Notes: generated by a model not told the origin, from the sequence alone. A stretch of 64,000 nt of DNA from Dehalogenimonas sp. WBC-2 (GCA_001005265.1 CP011392.1:620001-684000); one strand, 5' to 3'; positions 51,049 to 60,567 are shown, counted from the first letter of the stretch. A program made the numbers and translations.

Positions 51049-51795
51049 ATGAATATACTTTTTATAGTGAACGAATACATTCAGAATACAGAGTCCTTGA
51101 AGAGTATAACTGTACGTATTCCATGGTTTGGCAGAATGGTGGAAAGGGGATGTCTGGCATTCCCACTGCTTTTTTTAGCGGGTACCGCTATAGTAGAAGC
51201 CAGGTTACCGGAATACAACCGTATCTCACAAACCATAAGTCAATTGGCGTTGGGTTCTTGGGGATGGATTGAAAACGTTTTATTCGTATTATTCGGGTTA
51301 CTGCTACTTGGGATTTCTTTAAGACTAAAAGAAGCCTGTATTCCATTGACTGTAGCAGGGATAGCCTTTTTTGTGATTGCGCTTTGTCCCACCCAGAGTA
51401 TTGGAGATCCACGGACGTTTACTAATGCAATTCATGAATTTGCGGCCATGACTACCGCTGCAATGCTACCGGTGACTTGTTTCAAGATGACGAATTCAGG
51501 TGGTAATTCCTTGAACTTTGATTTGATCAGGACTGTTTGCGTGACTGTTGGGGTTTGTGGCCTCGTTTTAAATTTGCTCGGTTTTGTGATGTTTTTCGGC
51601 GACCGATCTTTGATGGGGATCGTGGAACGTTTGATCATGTTGAACGGATTGGTATGGCTGCAGGTGGTTGGAATATATTTTATGCAACTCAGTGGTGGAA
51701 CTCAAAGACAGAATTTTTATAAAAGTTGGTTGAATATTTTCAACAGACGGCGGCCTATTGTTGTGGAAGTCGATCATCGTCACAGCAATCATTAG
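51049..51795 (+). CDS. DUF998 family membrane protein
   Basis: The listed frame gives 248 residues with six or seven helices. RGCLAFPLLFLAGTAIVEARLPEYNRISQTISQLALGSWGWIENVLFVLFGLLLL is the typical DUF998 opening: TM1, then the S-x-x-x-S-x-L loop, then TM2. TNAIHEFAAMTTAAMLPVTCF, VCVTVGVCGLVLNLLGFVMFF and GLVWLQVVGIYFMQL follow. The true start may lie downstream of 51049, since the first 25 residues are not membrane-like. Function unknown. Confidence 0.75.
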   Translation: MNILFIVNEYIQNTESLKSITVRIPWFGRMVERGCLAFPLLFLAGTAIVEARLPEYNRISQTISQLALGSWGWIENVLFVLFGLLLLGISLRLKEACIPLTVAGIAFFVIALCPTQSIGDPRTFTNAIHEFAAMTTAAMLPVTCFKMTNSGGNSLNFDLIRTVCVTVGVCGLVLNLLGFVMFFGDRSLMGIVERLIMLNGLVWLQVVGIYFMQLSGGTQRQNFYKSWLNIFNRRRPIVVEVDHRHSNH

Positions 51796-51873
51796 TGGTG
51801 CTTTAAACCCCTGATGGTATTATAATCACACAGTGTGTTAAAACTGAGATTCAATGTATCGGGTCAATGAAGC

Positions 51874-53214
51874 TTGATTATCAAAAATTGGAACAACCTT
51901 GGAACAACACCTGCCCGCCGCCGTGCTCTTGACATAATCGAAGCCGGTATTGTGCGGGTGTTGCCACAACGTCTTCTTGAAGACTCCCTGAAATTTGATG
52001 CATTAAATCATTCTCTTACGATAATGGGCGATGAATATCGGCTGAGTAGTGGCCGTTTGTTTATTATCGGCGGCGGTAAGGCGGCTGGTGCGATGGCTGA
52101 AGCAGTAGAAGACATTATTGCTCCGAGTTTAATTGAGGCCGGTTTAGTCGTTACCAAGGGTGGTGAATACCACACACAACGCCTTAAAACGTTAATTGCC
52201 GGACATCCAATTCCGGATGACCGTGGCGCACAGGCGGTTTCTGAGATACTAAAGTTAAAAACTGATTTTTGTATCGGGGAAGATGATCTGGTTCTTTGTC
52301 TCATATCTGGTGGCGCTTCAGCTTTAATGCCAGCGCCGGTACCTTGTGTTTCCTTAAGTGATAAACAAATTACCACCGGATTGCTAATACACTCCATGGC
52401 TAGGATTGAAGAGATAAATGTGGTAAGGAAGCATTTGTCACTGGTGAAGGGTGGTAAACTGGGGCAGTATTTCGCTCCGGCAACTGTAATCTCGCTTATT
52501 ATCTCTGATGTGGTCGGTAACGATACAAGATCCATTGCGTCGGGTATGACAGTAGCCGACCCGTCAACATTCGGTGACGCCATAGCCATACTCGAAAAAT
52601 ATGGAATAATAGGTCATGTACCGGCGAGTGTCACAAGGCATTTGGAAAAAGGACTGAACGGGGTAGAGCAGGAAACACCAAAAGAACTGGCTAACTGCCG
52701 GAACTATATCATCGGTGATAATCGCATGGCGCTGGAGGCAATGGCAACCTCGGCCACCGGTATGGGACTGGAGCCTTATATCGGAACTTCCGAACAAACC
52801 GGTGATACCACGGTGGTAGCTTCTGAACGAGCGGCTCAATTCATTGGCGGGAAGTATGCCGGTTATGATGTTGTCCTGTTAGGTGGCGAAACGACGCTGA
52901 AAGTATCACAAAAGGCTGGAAGTGGCGGCCGTAATCAGCACTATGCCGCGTTATCAATGTTGGCGTTTTCAGATTACACCACCCCCTGGTTGGTTGCCAG
53001 CATTGGAACAGATGGAACCGATTACTTGCCTGATGTTGCAGGGGCAATAGTTGATCAGGAGTCTTTAATTTCAGTTCGGCGCCAGGGACTAGACATAAAG
53101 TCATATCTGGATAACTTCGATAGCAACGGGTTAATGAAAAGAATTGGGCACTCGCTTGTCTTTACTGGAGAGACGGGCACCAACGTGGGCGACATAATGC
53201 TTTATATGCGCTGA
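51874..53214 (+). CDS. glycerate 2-kinase (GckA/MOFRL family)
   Basis: This 446-residue protein has a DUF4147 N-terminal domain with LFIIGGGKAAGAMAEAVEDII, GHPIPDDRGAQAVSEIL, DLVLCLISGGASALMPAP and INVVRKHLSLVKGGKLGQ, and a C-terminal MOFRL domain with VVLLGGETTLKVSQKAGSGGRNQHYAALSML and VASIGTDGTDYLPDVAGAIVD. It phosphorylates D-glycerate to 2-phosphoglycerate. Conceivably it salvages glycerate from mannosylglycerate turnover, but the mgsD gene is 10 kb away and no hydrolase is evident. The TTG start has a weak ribosome binding site. Confidence 0.9.
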   Translation: MIIKNWNNLGTTPARRRALDIIEAGIVRVLPQRLLEDSLKFDALNHSLTIMGDEYRLSSGRLFIIGGGKAAGAMAEAVEDIIAPSLIEAGLVVTKGGEYHTQRLKTLIAGHPIPDDRGAQAVSEILKLKTDFCIGEDDLVLCLISGGASALMPAPVPCVSLSDKQITTGLLIHSMARIEEINVVRKHLSLVKGGKLGQYFAPATVISLIISDVVGNDTRSIASGMTVADPSTFGDAIAILEKYGIIGHVPASVTRHLEKGLNGVEQETPKELANCRNYIIGDNRMALEAMATSATGMGLEPYIGTSEQTGDTTVVASERAAQFIGGKYAGYDVVLLGGETTLKVSQKAGSGGRNQHYAALSMLAFSDYTTPWLVASIGTDGTDYLPDVAGAIVDQESLISVRRQGLDIKSYLDNFDSNGLMKRIGHSLVFTGETGTNVGDIMLYMR

Positions 53215-53273
53215 AGGCTAAATAATCTTTAAAAATCCTTTAATTTGGCTGGACGCGGTGGTATCATATCGAT

Positions 53274-53495
53274 ATGCTTGAGGGAAAGTGTCCAAAATGT
53301 GGTTATGAATGCTCTGGCTGGGGGCTAAGTTTCCCACGTCATCAAATGTGTGCTCGTTGCGGCGCTGGTTTGCTTATAAGTGAAGATGGACAGCCCATGG
53401 GGGTTGGTTATTCGCCCTTTAACGCTGAAAAAGAATTAGATAACGAAATACAAGACAGCATCAGCGTCAAAAAAAGCCCTCAGGAAAATCGCTAG
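53274..53495 (+). CDS. small zinc-ribbon protein
   Basis: This 73-residue protein begins MLEGKCPKCGYECSGWGLSF and continues to MCARCGAGLLISEDGQP. The CPKC and CARC knuckles form one zinc ribbon, followed by a polar tail. There is no clear function. It is short but motif-rich, so probably real. Confidence 0.7.
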   Translation: MLEGKCPKCGYECSGWGLSFPRHQMCARCGAGLLISEDGQPMGVGYSPFNAEKELDNEIQDSISVKKSPQENR

Positions 53496-53570
53496 TTTTT
53501 TGTACTTCTTACCTGCCACTGATACCCCTGATTTGCCAACTTCAAGATATTCCACCAATGGTGATGGGAT

Positions 53571-54110
53571 CTATTTGATAAGAGAACTGATTGATTTAAA
53601 CTGTTCTGCCTTGGCCGTCCGCAGTAATTCAAAAAGGGCCATCTCCACGCCGGTCAATTTTGCCCCTTCTGCGTTGAGCCTGTTTAGCGCAAGTTCTTTG
53701 TTGTCATGAGTTCTGGACGCGACACAATCAGTGATGACATGGGTTTCATAACCCTGGCTCAATAGATCGCTTGTTGTTTGAAAAACGCAGATATGGCTCT
53801 CAATGCCGCAGATTAGTATCTGTTTTCGTCCGGTTGCCGCCAATTGATCCATAAATGAGGATTCTGCACAGCAACTGAAGGTGAATTTAGTGATCCGGGA
53901 TGAGTCTGATAGTAGCCCCGCTAATTCAGCGACTGTAGCCCCCAGACCCGCAGGATTCTGCTCAGTTACGATAACCGGGATTTCAAGAATAGCACAACCA
54001 CGGATCAACTTTTGTAAATGTGCTAAAAGAATATCCTTATCAGGTATTACACGGAACAGCTTTTCCTGTACATCTATCACCACTAGCAGGGTGTCATCAA
54101 TTCTTAGCAT
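53571..54110 (-). CDS. isochorismatase-family hydrolase
   Basis: This 179-residue protein has the complete cysteine-hydrolase triad: Asp13 (LLVVIDVQEKL), Lys75 (ITKFTFSCCAES) and Cys108 (CGIESHICVFQTTSDLL). It also has the cis-peptide region VIVTEQNPAGLG. Such small members hydrolyse nicotinamide-like or N-carbamoyl compounds. The substrate is unknown and no pathway partner is adjacent. Confidence 0.9.
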   Translation of the reverse strand: MLRIDDTLLVVIDVQEKLFRVIPDKDILLAHLQKLIRGCAILEIPVIVTEQNPAGLGATVAELAGLLSDSSRITKFTFSCCAESSFMDQLAATGRKQILICGIESHICVFQTTSDLLSQGYETHVITDCVASRTHDNKELALNRLNAEGAKLTGVEMALFELLRTAKAEQFKSISSLIK

Positions 54111-54259
54111 AACCCTATCTTTCTATTGAAAATTAAACTGCATTCTACACCAAGAAAGGTTGACTGCCAATTTATATATAGTAAAAGGATGTATAGTATT
54201 AGAATGTATTTAAATGTCTTATAAAATATAAATATGACAAAATATGTGGAAAATACTAT

Positions 54260-54289
54260 TTGCAATATGGTACTAGTTCCTGTATGATA
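54260..54289 (+). promoter_or_regulatory. promoter upstream of uspA-like gene with the shared spacer element
   Basis: TTGCAA 54260-54265, 17 bases, TATGAT 54283-54288. The block 54270-54289 (GTACTAGTTCCTGTATGATA) matches 11005-11024 at 18 of 20 positions. The leader to the gene is about 135 bases. Confidence 0.6.
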
Positions 54290-54429
54290 CCAGCAATTAA
54301 ATCTTCGGAGGAGGCGAAGTTACCACGGGCCTAATCCCAATGGGCAAGGTTCATAAGCGTAATTCGCACTAATCTCGTATCCGGTCAATATTTTCATAAC
54401 TATCGAAATCTCAAGAAAGGAAGGAAGGC

Positions 54430-54873
54430 ATGTACAAGAAAATTTTGGTACCGCTGGACGGGTCCAGTACAGCCGAGGTTGTATTACCTCATGCCAAAGC
54501 ATTAGCTTATTCTGAAGGCGCTGAAATTGTACTTTTGAATGTAGCGTCAAACCCTGCGCAGGAATTTGCCTTCGAAGATCCATCAATTGCAGGCTATTCC
54601 GTGGCACAGCAAGGGGAGAGAGCTTCTAAATACATGGCAAAGGTTTGCGATGATATAAAATCAGCTGGGTTTAAAGTATCGTGTCATTTGCGTGAAGGCT
54701 CAGCAGCCAACACCATTCTCATGGTTTCAGAAGAAATGAATGTTGATGTTATCGCAATGTCTACCCATGGTCGCAATTGGCCCGCCAGCTGGTTGATCGG
54801 CAGTGTAGCTGAGCGAGTTGTACGTCACTCCAAAGTGCCAGTGATGATGATCCGGGCACCAGAGAAAAAATAA
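54430..54873 (+). CDS. universal stress protein (UspA family)
   Basis: This 147-residue single-domain protein begins MYKKILVPLDGSSTAEVVLP and has VDVIAMSTHGRNWPASWLIGSVAERVVRHSKVPVMMI. The Gly-Ser-Val phosphate loop is present, but the G-2x-G part of the ATP-binding motif is altered (HGRNW), so ATP binding is uncertain. AAGGAAGGA precedes the ATG. It is 64 bases upstream of a metabolite symporter and probably co-transcribed. Confidence 0.9.
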   Translation: MYKKILVPLDGSSTAEVVLPHAKALAYSEGAEIVLLNVASNPAQEFAFEDPSIAGYSVAQQGERASKYMAKVCDDIKSAGFKVSCHLREGSAANTILMVSEEMNVDVIAMSTHGRNWPASWLIGSVAERVVRHSKVPVMMIRAPEKK

Positions 54874-54937
54874 TGAGCGAGCAGTTTATCGCTAAACTTT
54901 CAAAAATTAGTAAAAGACAATTTAGAAAGGAGGGATC

Positions 54938-56341
54938 ATGGCAAACATAGTTGATTCCGCTAAACTTGGCGCGCAAAGTCTGAAAAAGGTCATCTTTGCT
55001 TCATCCGCCGGTACCATGATTGAATGGTACGACTTTTACATCTTCGGTTCCCTGGCCACTACCATGGCAGGCAAATTTTACCAAACCGGTACGGACACCG
55101 GAGATATTATTGCCTGGCTGGCGACCTTCGCAGTCGGCTTTCTGGTACGTCCGTTTGGCGCCATCTTCTTCGGCCGTATAGGCGACCTTATAGGGCGTAA
55201 ATTTACCTTTTTGGTTACCATGTCCATAATGGGTTTGGCTACTTTTGCTGTCGGTTTGCTGCCGACCAAAGAGGTGCTGGGAGACTGGGCAGGTATTATC
55301 CTAATCACCTTGCGTATTCTTCAGGGTTTGGCTCTAGGCGGAGAGTACGGTGGCGCGGCTACCTACATTGCAGAGCACACACCACAAGGCAAGCGTGGTT
55401 TCTATACCAGCTTTATCCAAACAACCGCTACTCTGGGTTTGTTTATATCACTGGGTGTTATTCTTACCACTCGAAGTATTTTAGGGGCCGACGCTTTTGG
55501 TGAATGGGGCTGGCGTGTTCCATTCCTTGTTTCTATTTTGTTGGTTGCCATCTCAATGTGGATCCGGTTGTCTCTGCGAGAATCACCAATGTTCCAGAAG
55601 CTAAAAGATACAAAGATGATCTCCAAGAACCCGCTCAAGGAGAGTTTTGCCAATCCTTATAATCTGAAATGGGTGGCGCTGGCGCTTTTCGGCGCTACAA
55701 TGGGTCAGGGTGTTGTATGGTATACTGGCCAGTTTTATGCGCTGTTCTATCTGCAAAAGATCTTTGGTTCACCACTGATAGATTCTAACTTCATTGTAGG
55801 CGCCGCTATTTTGGTGGCCACTCCGTTGTTTGTCTTCTTTGGATGGTTATCTGACAAGATCGGCCGCAAAAAGGTCATGCTAACAGGTATGTTGCTGGCT
55901 GTACTGACATACTATCCCATTTACGGAGCTATGGCGGCTTTTGCCCCAACTGATACCGGTCAGTATTTCCTGTTTGACTATATCGGATATCAGCCGGTGG
56001 TTCTAAGTGCCTTGGTATTCATACAGGTTGTTTATGTGACCATGGTTTACGGACCGATAGCGGCCTTCCTGGTGGAACTGTTCCCAACCAAAATCCGCTA
56101 TACATCCATGTCACTGCCATACCATATCGGTAACGGTGTCTTTGGCGGTTTGGTACCCATCATTGGTTTGGCTCTTATTGAGGCAACGGGCAATAATTTT
56201 GCTGGACTTTGGTGGCCAATGTTCATTGCCGGCACCTGTTTCTTAGTAGGGTTGTTCCTTCTCAAAGAAACAAAGGATGTCGATATCAATGATCCAGATG
56301 CCTCATTTGGCGTACAGGCAAAAGCTGCCGCAGGAAAATAA
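54938..56341 (+). CDS. MHS-family (MFS) metabolite:H+ symporter
   Basis: This 467-residue protein has 12 helices and the MHS hallmarks: FASSAGTMIEWYDFYIFGSLA, FLVRPFGAIFFGRIGDLIGRKFTFL, LQGLALGGEYGGAATYIAEH and RRGFYTS-like KRGFYTSFIQTTATLG. The second half has FFGWLSDKIGRKKVML and VELFPTKIRYTSMSLPYHIGNGVFGGLVP. This is the ProP/KgtP/citrate/shikimate group that imports organic acids or osmolytes with protons. Pairing with a stress protein, and possibly the same regulation as the acsA region, hints at acetate or osmolyte uptake, but this is inference. Confidence 0.92.
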   Translation: MANIVDSAKLGAQSLKKVIFASSAGTMIEWYDFYIFGSLATTMAGKFYQTGTDTGDIIAWLATFAVGFLVRPFGAIFFGRIGDLIGRKFTFLVTMSIMGLATFAVGLLPTKEVLGDWAGIILITLRILQGLALGGEYGGAATYIAEHTPQGKRGFYTSFIQTTATLGLFISLGVILTTRSILGADAFGEWGWRVPFLVSILLVAISMWIRLSLRESPMFQKLKDTKMISKNPLKESFANPYNLKWVALALFGATMGQGVVWYTGQFYALFYLQKIFGSPLIDSNFIVGAAILVATPLFVFFGWLSDKIGRKKVMLTGMLLAVLTYYPIYGAMAAFAPTDTGQYFLFDYIGYQPVVLSALVFIQVVYVTMVYGPIAAFLVELFPTKIRYTSMSLPYHIGNGVFGGLVPIIGLALIEATGNNFAGLWWPMFIAGTCFLVGLFLLKETKDVDINDPDASFGVQAKAAAGK

Positions 56342-56374
56342 TAGTCTAAGTACAAACTAATACGTTGTATTAAT

Positions 56375-56409
56375 AATGGAGGAGGCTCAGGCCTCCTCCA
56401 TTATTTTTT
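56375..56409 (+). terminator. intrinsic terminator after the MHS symporter
   Basis: AATGGAGGAGGC (56375-56386), loop TCAG, GCCTCCTCCATT (56391-56402), then ATTTTTTAT. Confidence 0.92.
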
Positions 56410-56678
56410 ATCTTCGATGGAATTGTCCAAGCGTAAATATTTTTCATACACCCCCGCTAGACAACAGACCATATTGATAGCCGTTCAATGACTAAAGAAG
56501 AATGAACCTTAGGTGATGAAACAATAGGGAAATCGACAGATTAAAATAGTTATAGGGTTTGTTGACGGATGAGGTTAAACTATTATTTCAACAAGGTGGT
56601 ATAGACTATGGGTGGTCGATAGCCCAAATAAATGGTAGTTAAGTCCCCGATGCTTTAAGCAGAATGGAGGGTATTCGG
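56410..56678. other. gene-free interval
   Basis: No credible gene, hairpin or promoter stands out in this stretch. Confidence 0.5.
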
Positions 56679-56789
56679 TTGGATATAAACGGAATAGGAA
56701 AACCTACCAGAGTTCTGAAATCACTAAAGAAGAAACCACGTCACCGTTTGGCTACTGATATAACTAGATTTTATAGTTCTTCTCTATAG
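56679..56789 (+). CDS. possible 36-residue peptide, doubtful
   Basis: A TTG follows ATGGAGGG (7 bases) and opens a frame reading LDINGIGKPTRVLKSLKKKP, then a basic/polar end to TAG at 56789. The start vaguely resembles FlgM-type leader sequence. It overlaps the 3' end of the convergent ABC permease gene. The ribosome binding site is good, but length and overlap make it uncertain. Confidence 0.25.
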   Translation: MDINGIGKPTRVLKSLKKKPRHRLATDITRFYSSSL

Positions 56790-57574
56790 ATTCGCTTAAG
56801 AGCCAGAAATACGAAAAGCGCCGAAAGTCCCAAGGTGATGGAAAATGTTAATGGCCAATACTCAGCACCCTCAGCGATGACAAAACTGGAGCCAATTTCA
56901 AGCAAACTGCCGGGTAGCAGGAATGGAAGCCAGTCGGCTATATTCCCTAACGCGCCGATCAGGAAGATTTGAATCAAAATTAGTGCCAGAGGAATGCCCA
57001 TGACTGGAACACGGCTGTTGAACATGGTGCCAAGCATTAATGTTAGTGACAGATAAAAAATTACCGCTACAACAATGGTTAAGAAAGCCCCCAGGAAAGG
57101 GATGACTGGCACCATGGAATGCTGTGCTAATGACAACTGTCCGTAAGCGATGAAAGCCTGAAGGAAAACGGCCGTGGTTAAAAAACTGGAAGTCAACGCG
57201 AGGAATTTTGCAATAATAAAACCTGTCCGTGAGACTGGCTTTGAAAGGACCCAGGACGCCGTGCCGGATTTTTTTTCACCGATAATAGATCCCGATGCAA
57301 TTACTGCGGCACCCATAGGAACAAGTACCCCAGAAAGCAATACATAAGTAATGAAGCTAGTAGTGGCTAGTTGGGTGTTAGAATCCAGTTCAACTACCAT
57401 AGCCAAGATCATATTTATAAGAACCATCCACACCAGGCTGTGGGCGAGAAATGTTTTGATATTCCAAACCCGTTCCAGTTCACGCCGAAAGACATTTGAA
57501 AAACCAACCCGCCAGCCTCTGGCTTTGACCGGCTCCATTTCAGCCATATTGTGGAAAACGCTAACTTCAGCCAA
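56771..57574 (-). CDS. ABC-2 type transporter permease
   Basis: This 267-residue protein has six helices: FLAHSLVWMVLINMILAMVV, ITYVLLSGVLVPMGAAVIASGSI, FIIAKFLALTSSFLTTAVFL, FLGAFLTIVVAVIFYLSLTLML, MGIPLALILIQIFLIGALGNI and FSITLGLSALFVFLALKRIY. ISGEKKSGT-like IIGEKKSGTASWVLSKPVSRTG is the coupling-loop signature. Its start overlaps the ATPase stop by 8 bases. Translation may begin at Met10 or Met13. Confidence 0.88.
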   Translation of the reverse strand: MAEVSVFHNMAEMEPVKARGWRVGFSNVFRRELERVWNIKTFLAHSLVWMVLINMILAMVVELDSNTQLATTSFITYVLLSGVLVPMGAAVIASGSIIGEKKSGTASWVLSKPVSRTGFIIAKFLALTSSFLTTAVFLQAFIAYGQLSLAQHSMVPVIPFLGAFLTIVVAVIFYLSLTLMLGTMFNSRVPVMGIPLALILIQIFLIGALGNIADWLPFLLPGSLLEIGSSFVIAEGAEYWPLTFSITLGLSALFVFLALKRIYREEL

Positions 57575-58523
57575 CGCGTTCTTCCTCCACCAAACTCATA
57601 AATACTTCCTCCAGTTGATGCTTGCGACGTCCGAAATCGACTACAAAAATACCTCCGGAATTTAATGCCAGCCGCAATAGATTTCCTTCAGCTAATTCAA
57701 TGTTATTTACTACCACATCCCAAGTACACTGACCGTTATCGGAATCCCGTGACATCCTGCTGATCCAGGTTTGGGCGCTCAATGTCTGATGTAGTGCATT
57801 TGAATCTCCACGGGTTACCATAATATAAGATGAATCCCTGTCCGCCAGCAGCTTTTCAATACTTGACTGAGTTACCAACTGACCTTTGTTGATAATAATA
57901 ACTTCATCGCTGACCCGCTGTACATCACTCAGGATATGGGTGGAATACAGGATAGTAGTCTTCTGCCGTAAATTCATCAGCAATTCCAGCACATCACGCC
58001 GGCCCATGGGATCAAGCGATGCTGCCGGCTCATCGAGGATAAGCAGGTCGGGGGCATGAATATAGGCCTGAGCGATACCTAATCTTTGCCTTTCACCAAC
58101 AGAAAATCCTTTAATAGGACGGTCAGCTACCCGGTTCAGGCTAACCATATCTAATGTTTCATCAATTCGCTTCTCAATAAGATTCTTCGGGCCTTCATAA
58201 AAAAAGTGGCACACGAAGCGTAATGTCTGCCTTGCGGTCATATACTCATAAAATCTGGGATCCTGAGCCAGATAACCGACACGTTTTCGAATCTCAATAC
58301 TGTCGTTGGCGATATTCATGCCAAAGACTGAAGCTGTACCGCTGGTTGGCTGCTGTAGTCCTAAAAGAAGCTTGATAGTAGTGGTCTTGCCTGCTCCATT
58401 GGGACCAAGAAAACCGATGATGGCATTCTCTCTGACAGTAATGTTCAGAGAGTTGACAGCCGTGATATCTTCGTTGAAAATTTTTGTCAGCTCTATGGTG
58501 CTGACAACCACGGCATCAGACAT
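57567..58523 (-). CDS. ABC transporter ATP-binding protein
   Basis: The 318-residue subunit has Walker A GFLGPNGAGKTTTIKLLLG, a Q-loop (YLAQDPRFYEYMTARQTLRF), signature FSVGERQRLGIAQAYI, Walker B LLILDEPAASLDPMGRRD and switch His in YSTHILSDVQ. The signature reads SVGERQ where SGGQxQ is usual, a tolerated variant in export ATPases. It pairs with the downstream permease. Confidence 0.92.
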   Translation of the reverse strand: MSDAVVVSTIELTKIFNEDITAVNSLNITVRENAIIGFLGPNGAGKTTTIKLLLGLQQPTSGTASVFGMNIANDSIEIRKRVGYLAQDPRFYEYMTARQTLRFVCHFFYEGPKNLIEKRIDETLDMVSLNRVADRPIKGFSVGERQRLGIAQAYIHAPDLLILDEPAASLDPMGRRDVLELLMNLRQKTTILYSTHILSDVQRVSDEVIIINKGQLVTQSSIEKLLADRDSSYIMVTRGDSNALHQTLSAQTWISRMSRDSDNGQCTWDVVVNNIELAEGNLLRLALNSGGIFVVDFGRRKHQLEEVFMSLVEEERVG

Positions 58524-58744
58524 GTCATTAACCCTCCCGTCCGGGTAATGATAATCATGTGTTTATAAACCAAGATTAACTTTATGATTAAACTACATAT
58601 TTGTCAAGAAATGTTTAGCTACCTGGAAGTCTAGGAAAAATATTTTATTTTTCCGCATAATTGTATAATATATAGGAACCTCTCCAGGAACAATACCAGA
58701 CTGGTGGAAGAACCTGGCAGGGCGTTGTGTTGCAGGAGGTCTTC

Positions 58745-59539
58745 ATGGGCGGAGAAGTCTTGGTTCTGGGCATCATCGCGATGGGTACCTGGCTTATCCC
58801 TTTTTTTGGCCTGCCTGTACCGATAATTGGTCTGGTCTGGGGTGTCCTCATTTTGCGGCGGCGACCTGCCAAAAAAGGTATGACTATTAGTGGCGTCATA
58901 CTGAGTTCTATTGGTCTGTTCCTTGCAGTCAGTTACACTATTATTTCAGTCTTAGGAACTGCTCCAGATATCTTCAATACTTCACCAGGCAATAATGATG
59001 GGGTTGTTTCACCACCCCCAGGTTCGGTTGAATGGCAGGCAGATGGTGTAATTGAACCAGGTGAGTATAAGAACTATCAGAATTATAGTGCAGGTGTTCA
59101 GATTTATTGGATGAATGATGATCAGTTTGTGTATATTGGAATCAAAGCCGTTACTGAAGGTTGGGTTGCGGTAAGTTTTATTGAAGAGTTGCGTAGTGGT
59201 GGAGAGGACACCATTATGGGATATGCCGACTCATCGAAGCAAGGTCATATCTTTGATTTGTGGGCATCAACACAGCCTGATGGAACCAAAGAGAACGATC
59301 AACAATTAGGAGGTCAGTCCAGTATGCTGGATTGGGCGGCTGTAACCATCATACAGGTTGACGAAGAACAGGATGCTTCCAATACCGTGCTTGAATTCCG
59401 ACGGCGGCTGAGTACCGGAGATGTGTATGATATCCAGCTTTTGGCCGGACCAAATCTAATCATCTGGTCTGTTGGCAGCACTGATGATATCAATAACAGT
59501 CCACTCTACCGGGGTTATGGCGTTATCGAACTGGAATAA
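58745..59539 (+). CDS. membrane-anchored DOMON-domain protein
   Basis: From the ATG at 58745 (AGGAGG 5 bases upstream) the protein has 264 residues. Two helices at the N-terminus (VLVLGIIAMGTWLIPFFGLP and GMTISGVILSSIGLFLAVSY) flank a short basic loop. A linker with SPPPGSVEW leads into a beta-rich domain (VEWQADGVIEPGEYKNYQNY, FVYIGIKAVTEGWVAVSF, DTIMGYAD, VLEFRRRLSTGD, GYGVIEL) matching DOMON, a heme- or sugar-binding fold usually outside the cell. The Met/His heme ligands are not certain. Function unknown. Confidence 0.78.
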   Translation: MGGEVLVLGIIAMGTWLIPFFGLPVPIIGLVWGVLILRRRPAKKGMTISGVILSSIGLFLAVSYTIISVLGTAPDIFNTSPGNNDGVVSPPPGSVEWQADGVIEPGEYKNYQNYSAGVQIYWMNDDQFVYIGIKAVTEGWVAVSFIEELRSGGEDTIMGYADSSKQGHIFDLWASTQPDGTKENDQQLGGQSSMLDWAAVTIIQVDEEQDASNTVLEFRRRLSTGDVYDIQLLAGPNLIIWSVGSTDDINNSPLYRGYGVIELE

Positions 59540-59688
59540 TAATAGGTAATGCTGTCATATTATTATTTAGTTGGCATGAGTAATTTCAGACTATTGTAGC
59601 CTGTAGTATCGGCATGGGATAGTGGATGTTGAGGGTGCTGAAGGTCAATCTCCAGTCGAGGATGTGATAGAAGGTGATTATATCTGGA
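59540..59688. other. spacer with a possible coding remnant
   Basis: A 30-codon plus-strand segment ending at about 59709 reads VDVEGAEGQSPVEDVIEGDY, then IWITARFLR and stop. It looks protein-like but has no start or ribosome binding site; it could be the tail of a lost gene. Nothing else is visible. Confidence 0.25.
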
Positions 59689-60567
59689 TCACCGCACGCT
59701 TTTTACGGTGACAATGACACCGGTCAAAGCTAACAATCCCCCAAGCGCGGCCACTAAAGAAGGCACTTCGTTTAACCATATCCAGGCTATAAAGGTAGCT
59801 ACGATAGGGTTTAAATACATAAAGCTGGTTGCTACTGATGCTGTCGTCCGGGTGAAAACATAGTTCCAAACAAGATAGGCCAAGGCGGCCGGGAATACGC
59901 CCAGATAGATAATTGAAAGAGTTGGCCCGATTGGTGCTTCCGGCAGTTCCTGTATCAGGTCAGGCAGAAAGAACAGCATGAATAAGGTGCCTGCCCAAAA
60001 GGCATAGCAGGTGACTTCCAAAGGGCGATAATAGCGCAGCAGTCGCTTCTGAATAACAAAATAGATTGACGTGCAAAATGCCGCCAATAGTATTAATAAA
60101 GCTCCACCTTCTATTTGTAGATGCCCCCCCTCGCCCAGGGCTATTAGACCAATGCCGCCGAAACTTATGGCGATGCCTGCCCACTGGCGATTGCAGATGG
60201 TTTCTTTGAGGGTAATTATTGCCAGAAGACCGGTAAAGATGGGCACTGCACCTATTATGAAGCTCGCGGAAGCTGCAGTAACCGTGGTTTCACCAAAAGC
60301 AAGCAATACATGGTAAAGGGTGATTCCGACAAAGCCACCCAAAACAATCCATGGCAGGTCGGCCAGTCTTGGCCAGCGAATCCCTTTAGTTATAATCGAG
60401 TAGACCCCGAGGGTGACCGAGGCTACCAAAAAACGGAAGAGTACCAGAGCGCCGGGGGTGTAACTTTCCAACCCGGCACGGATACCGGCGAAAGAGGACG
60501 CCCAAAATATGAGAGTGATGCCAATTGCCAGCAAAGCCCGCTTGTCAACGCCGGTGATTGCTCCCAA
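59689..60567 (-). CDS. EamA/DMT-superfamily transporter
   Basis: This 292-residue protein has ten helices in two EamA repeats: LLAIGITLIFWASSFAGIRAGLESYTPGALVLFRFLVA and ALLILLAAFCTSIYFVIQKRLLRYYRPLEVTCYAFWAG. The final GLLALTGVIVTVKSVR completes the fold. These export or import metabolites such as amino acids; specificity is unknown. It starts directly at the stop of recN (60568). Confidence 0.9.
   Translation of the reverse strand: MGAITGVDKRALLAIGITLIFWASSFAGIRAGLESYTPGALVLFRFLVASVTLGVYSIITKGIRWPRLADLPWIVLGGFVGITLYHVLLAFGETTVTAASASFIIGAVPIFTGLLAIITLKETICNRQWAGIAISFGGIGLIALGEGGHLQIEGGALLILLAAFCTSIYFVIQKRLLRYYRPLEVTCYAFWAGTLFMLFFLPDLIQELPEAPIGPTLSIIYLGVFPAALAYLVWNYVFTRTTASVATSFMYLNPIVATFIAWIWLNEVPSLVAALGGLLALTGVIVTVKSVR

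Noticed and set aside
52008-52589. Minus-strand frame of 193 codons
   Set aside because: Opposite the glycerate kinase gene with no recognisable domain.
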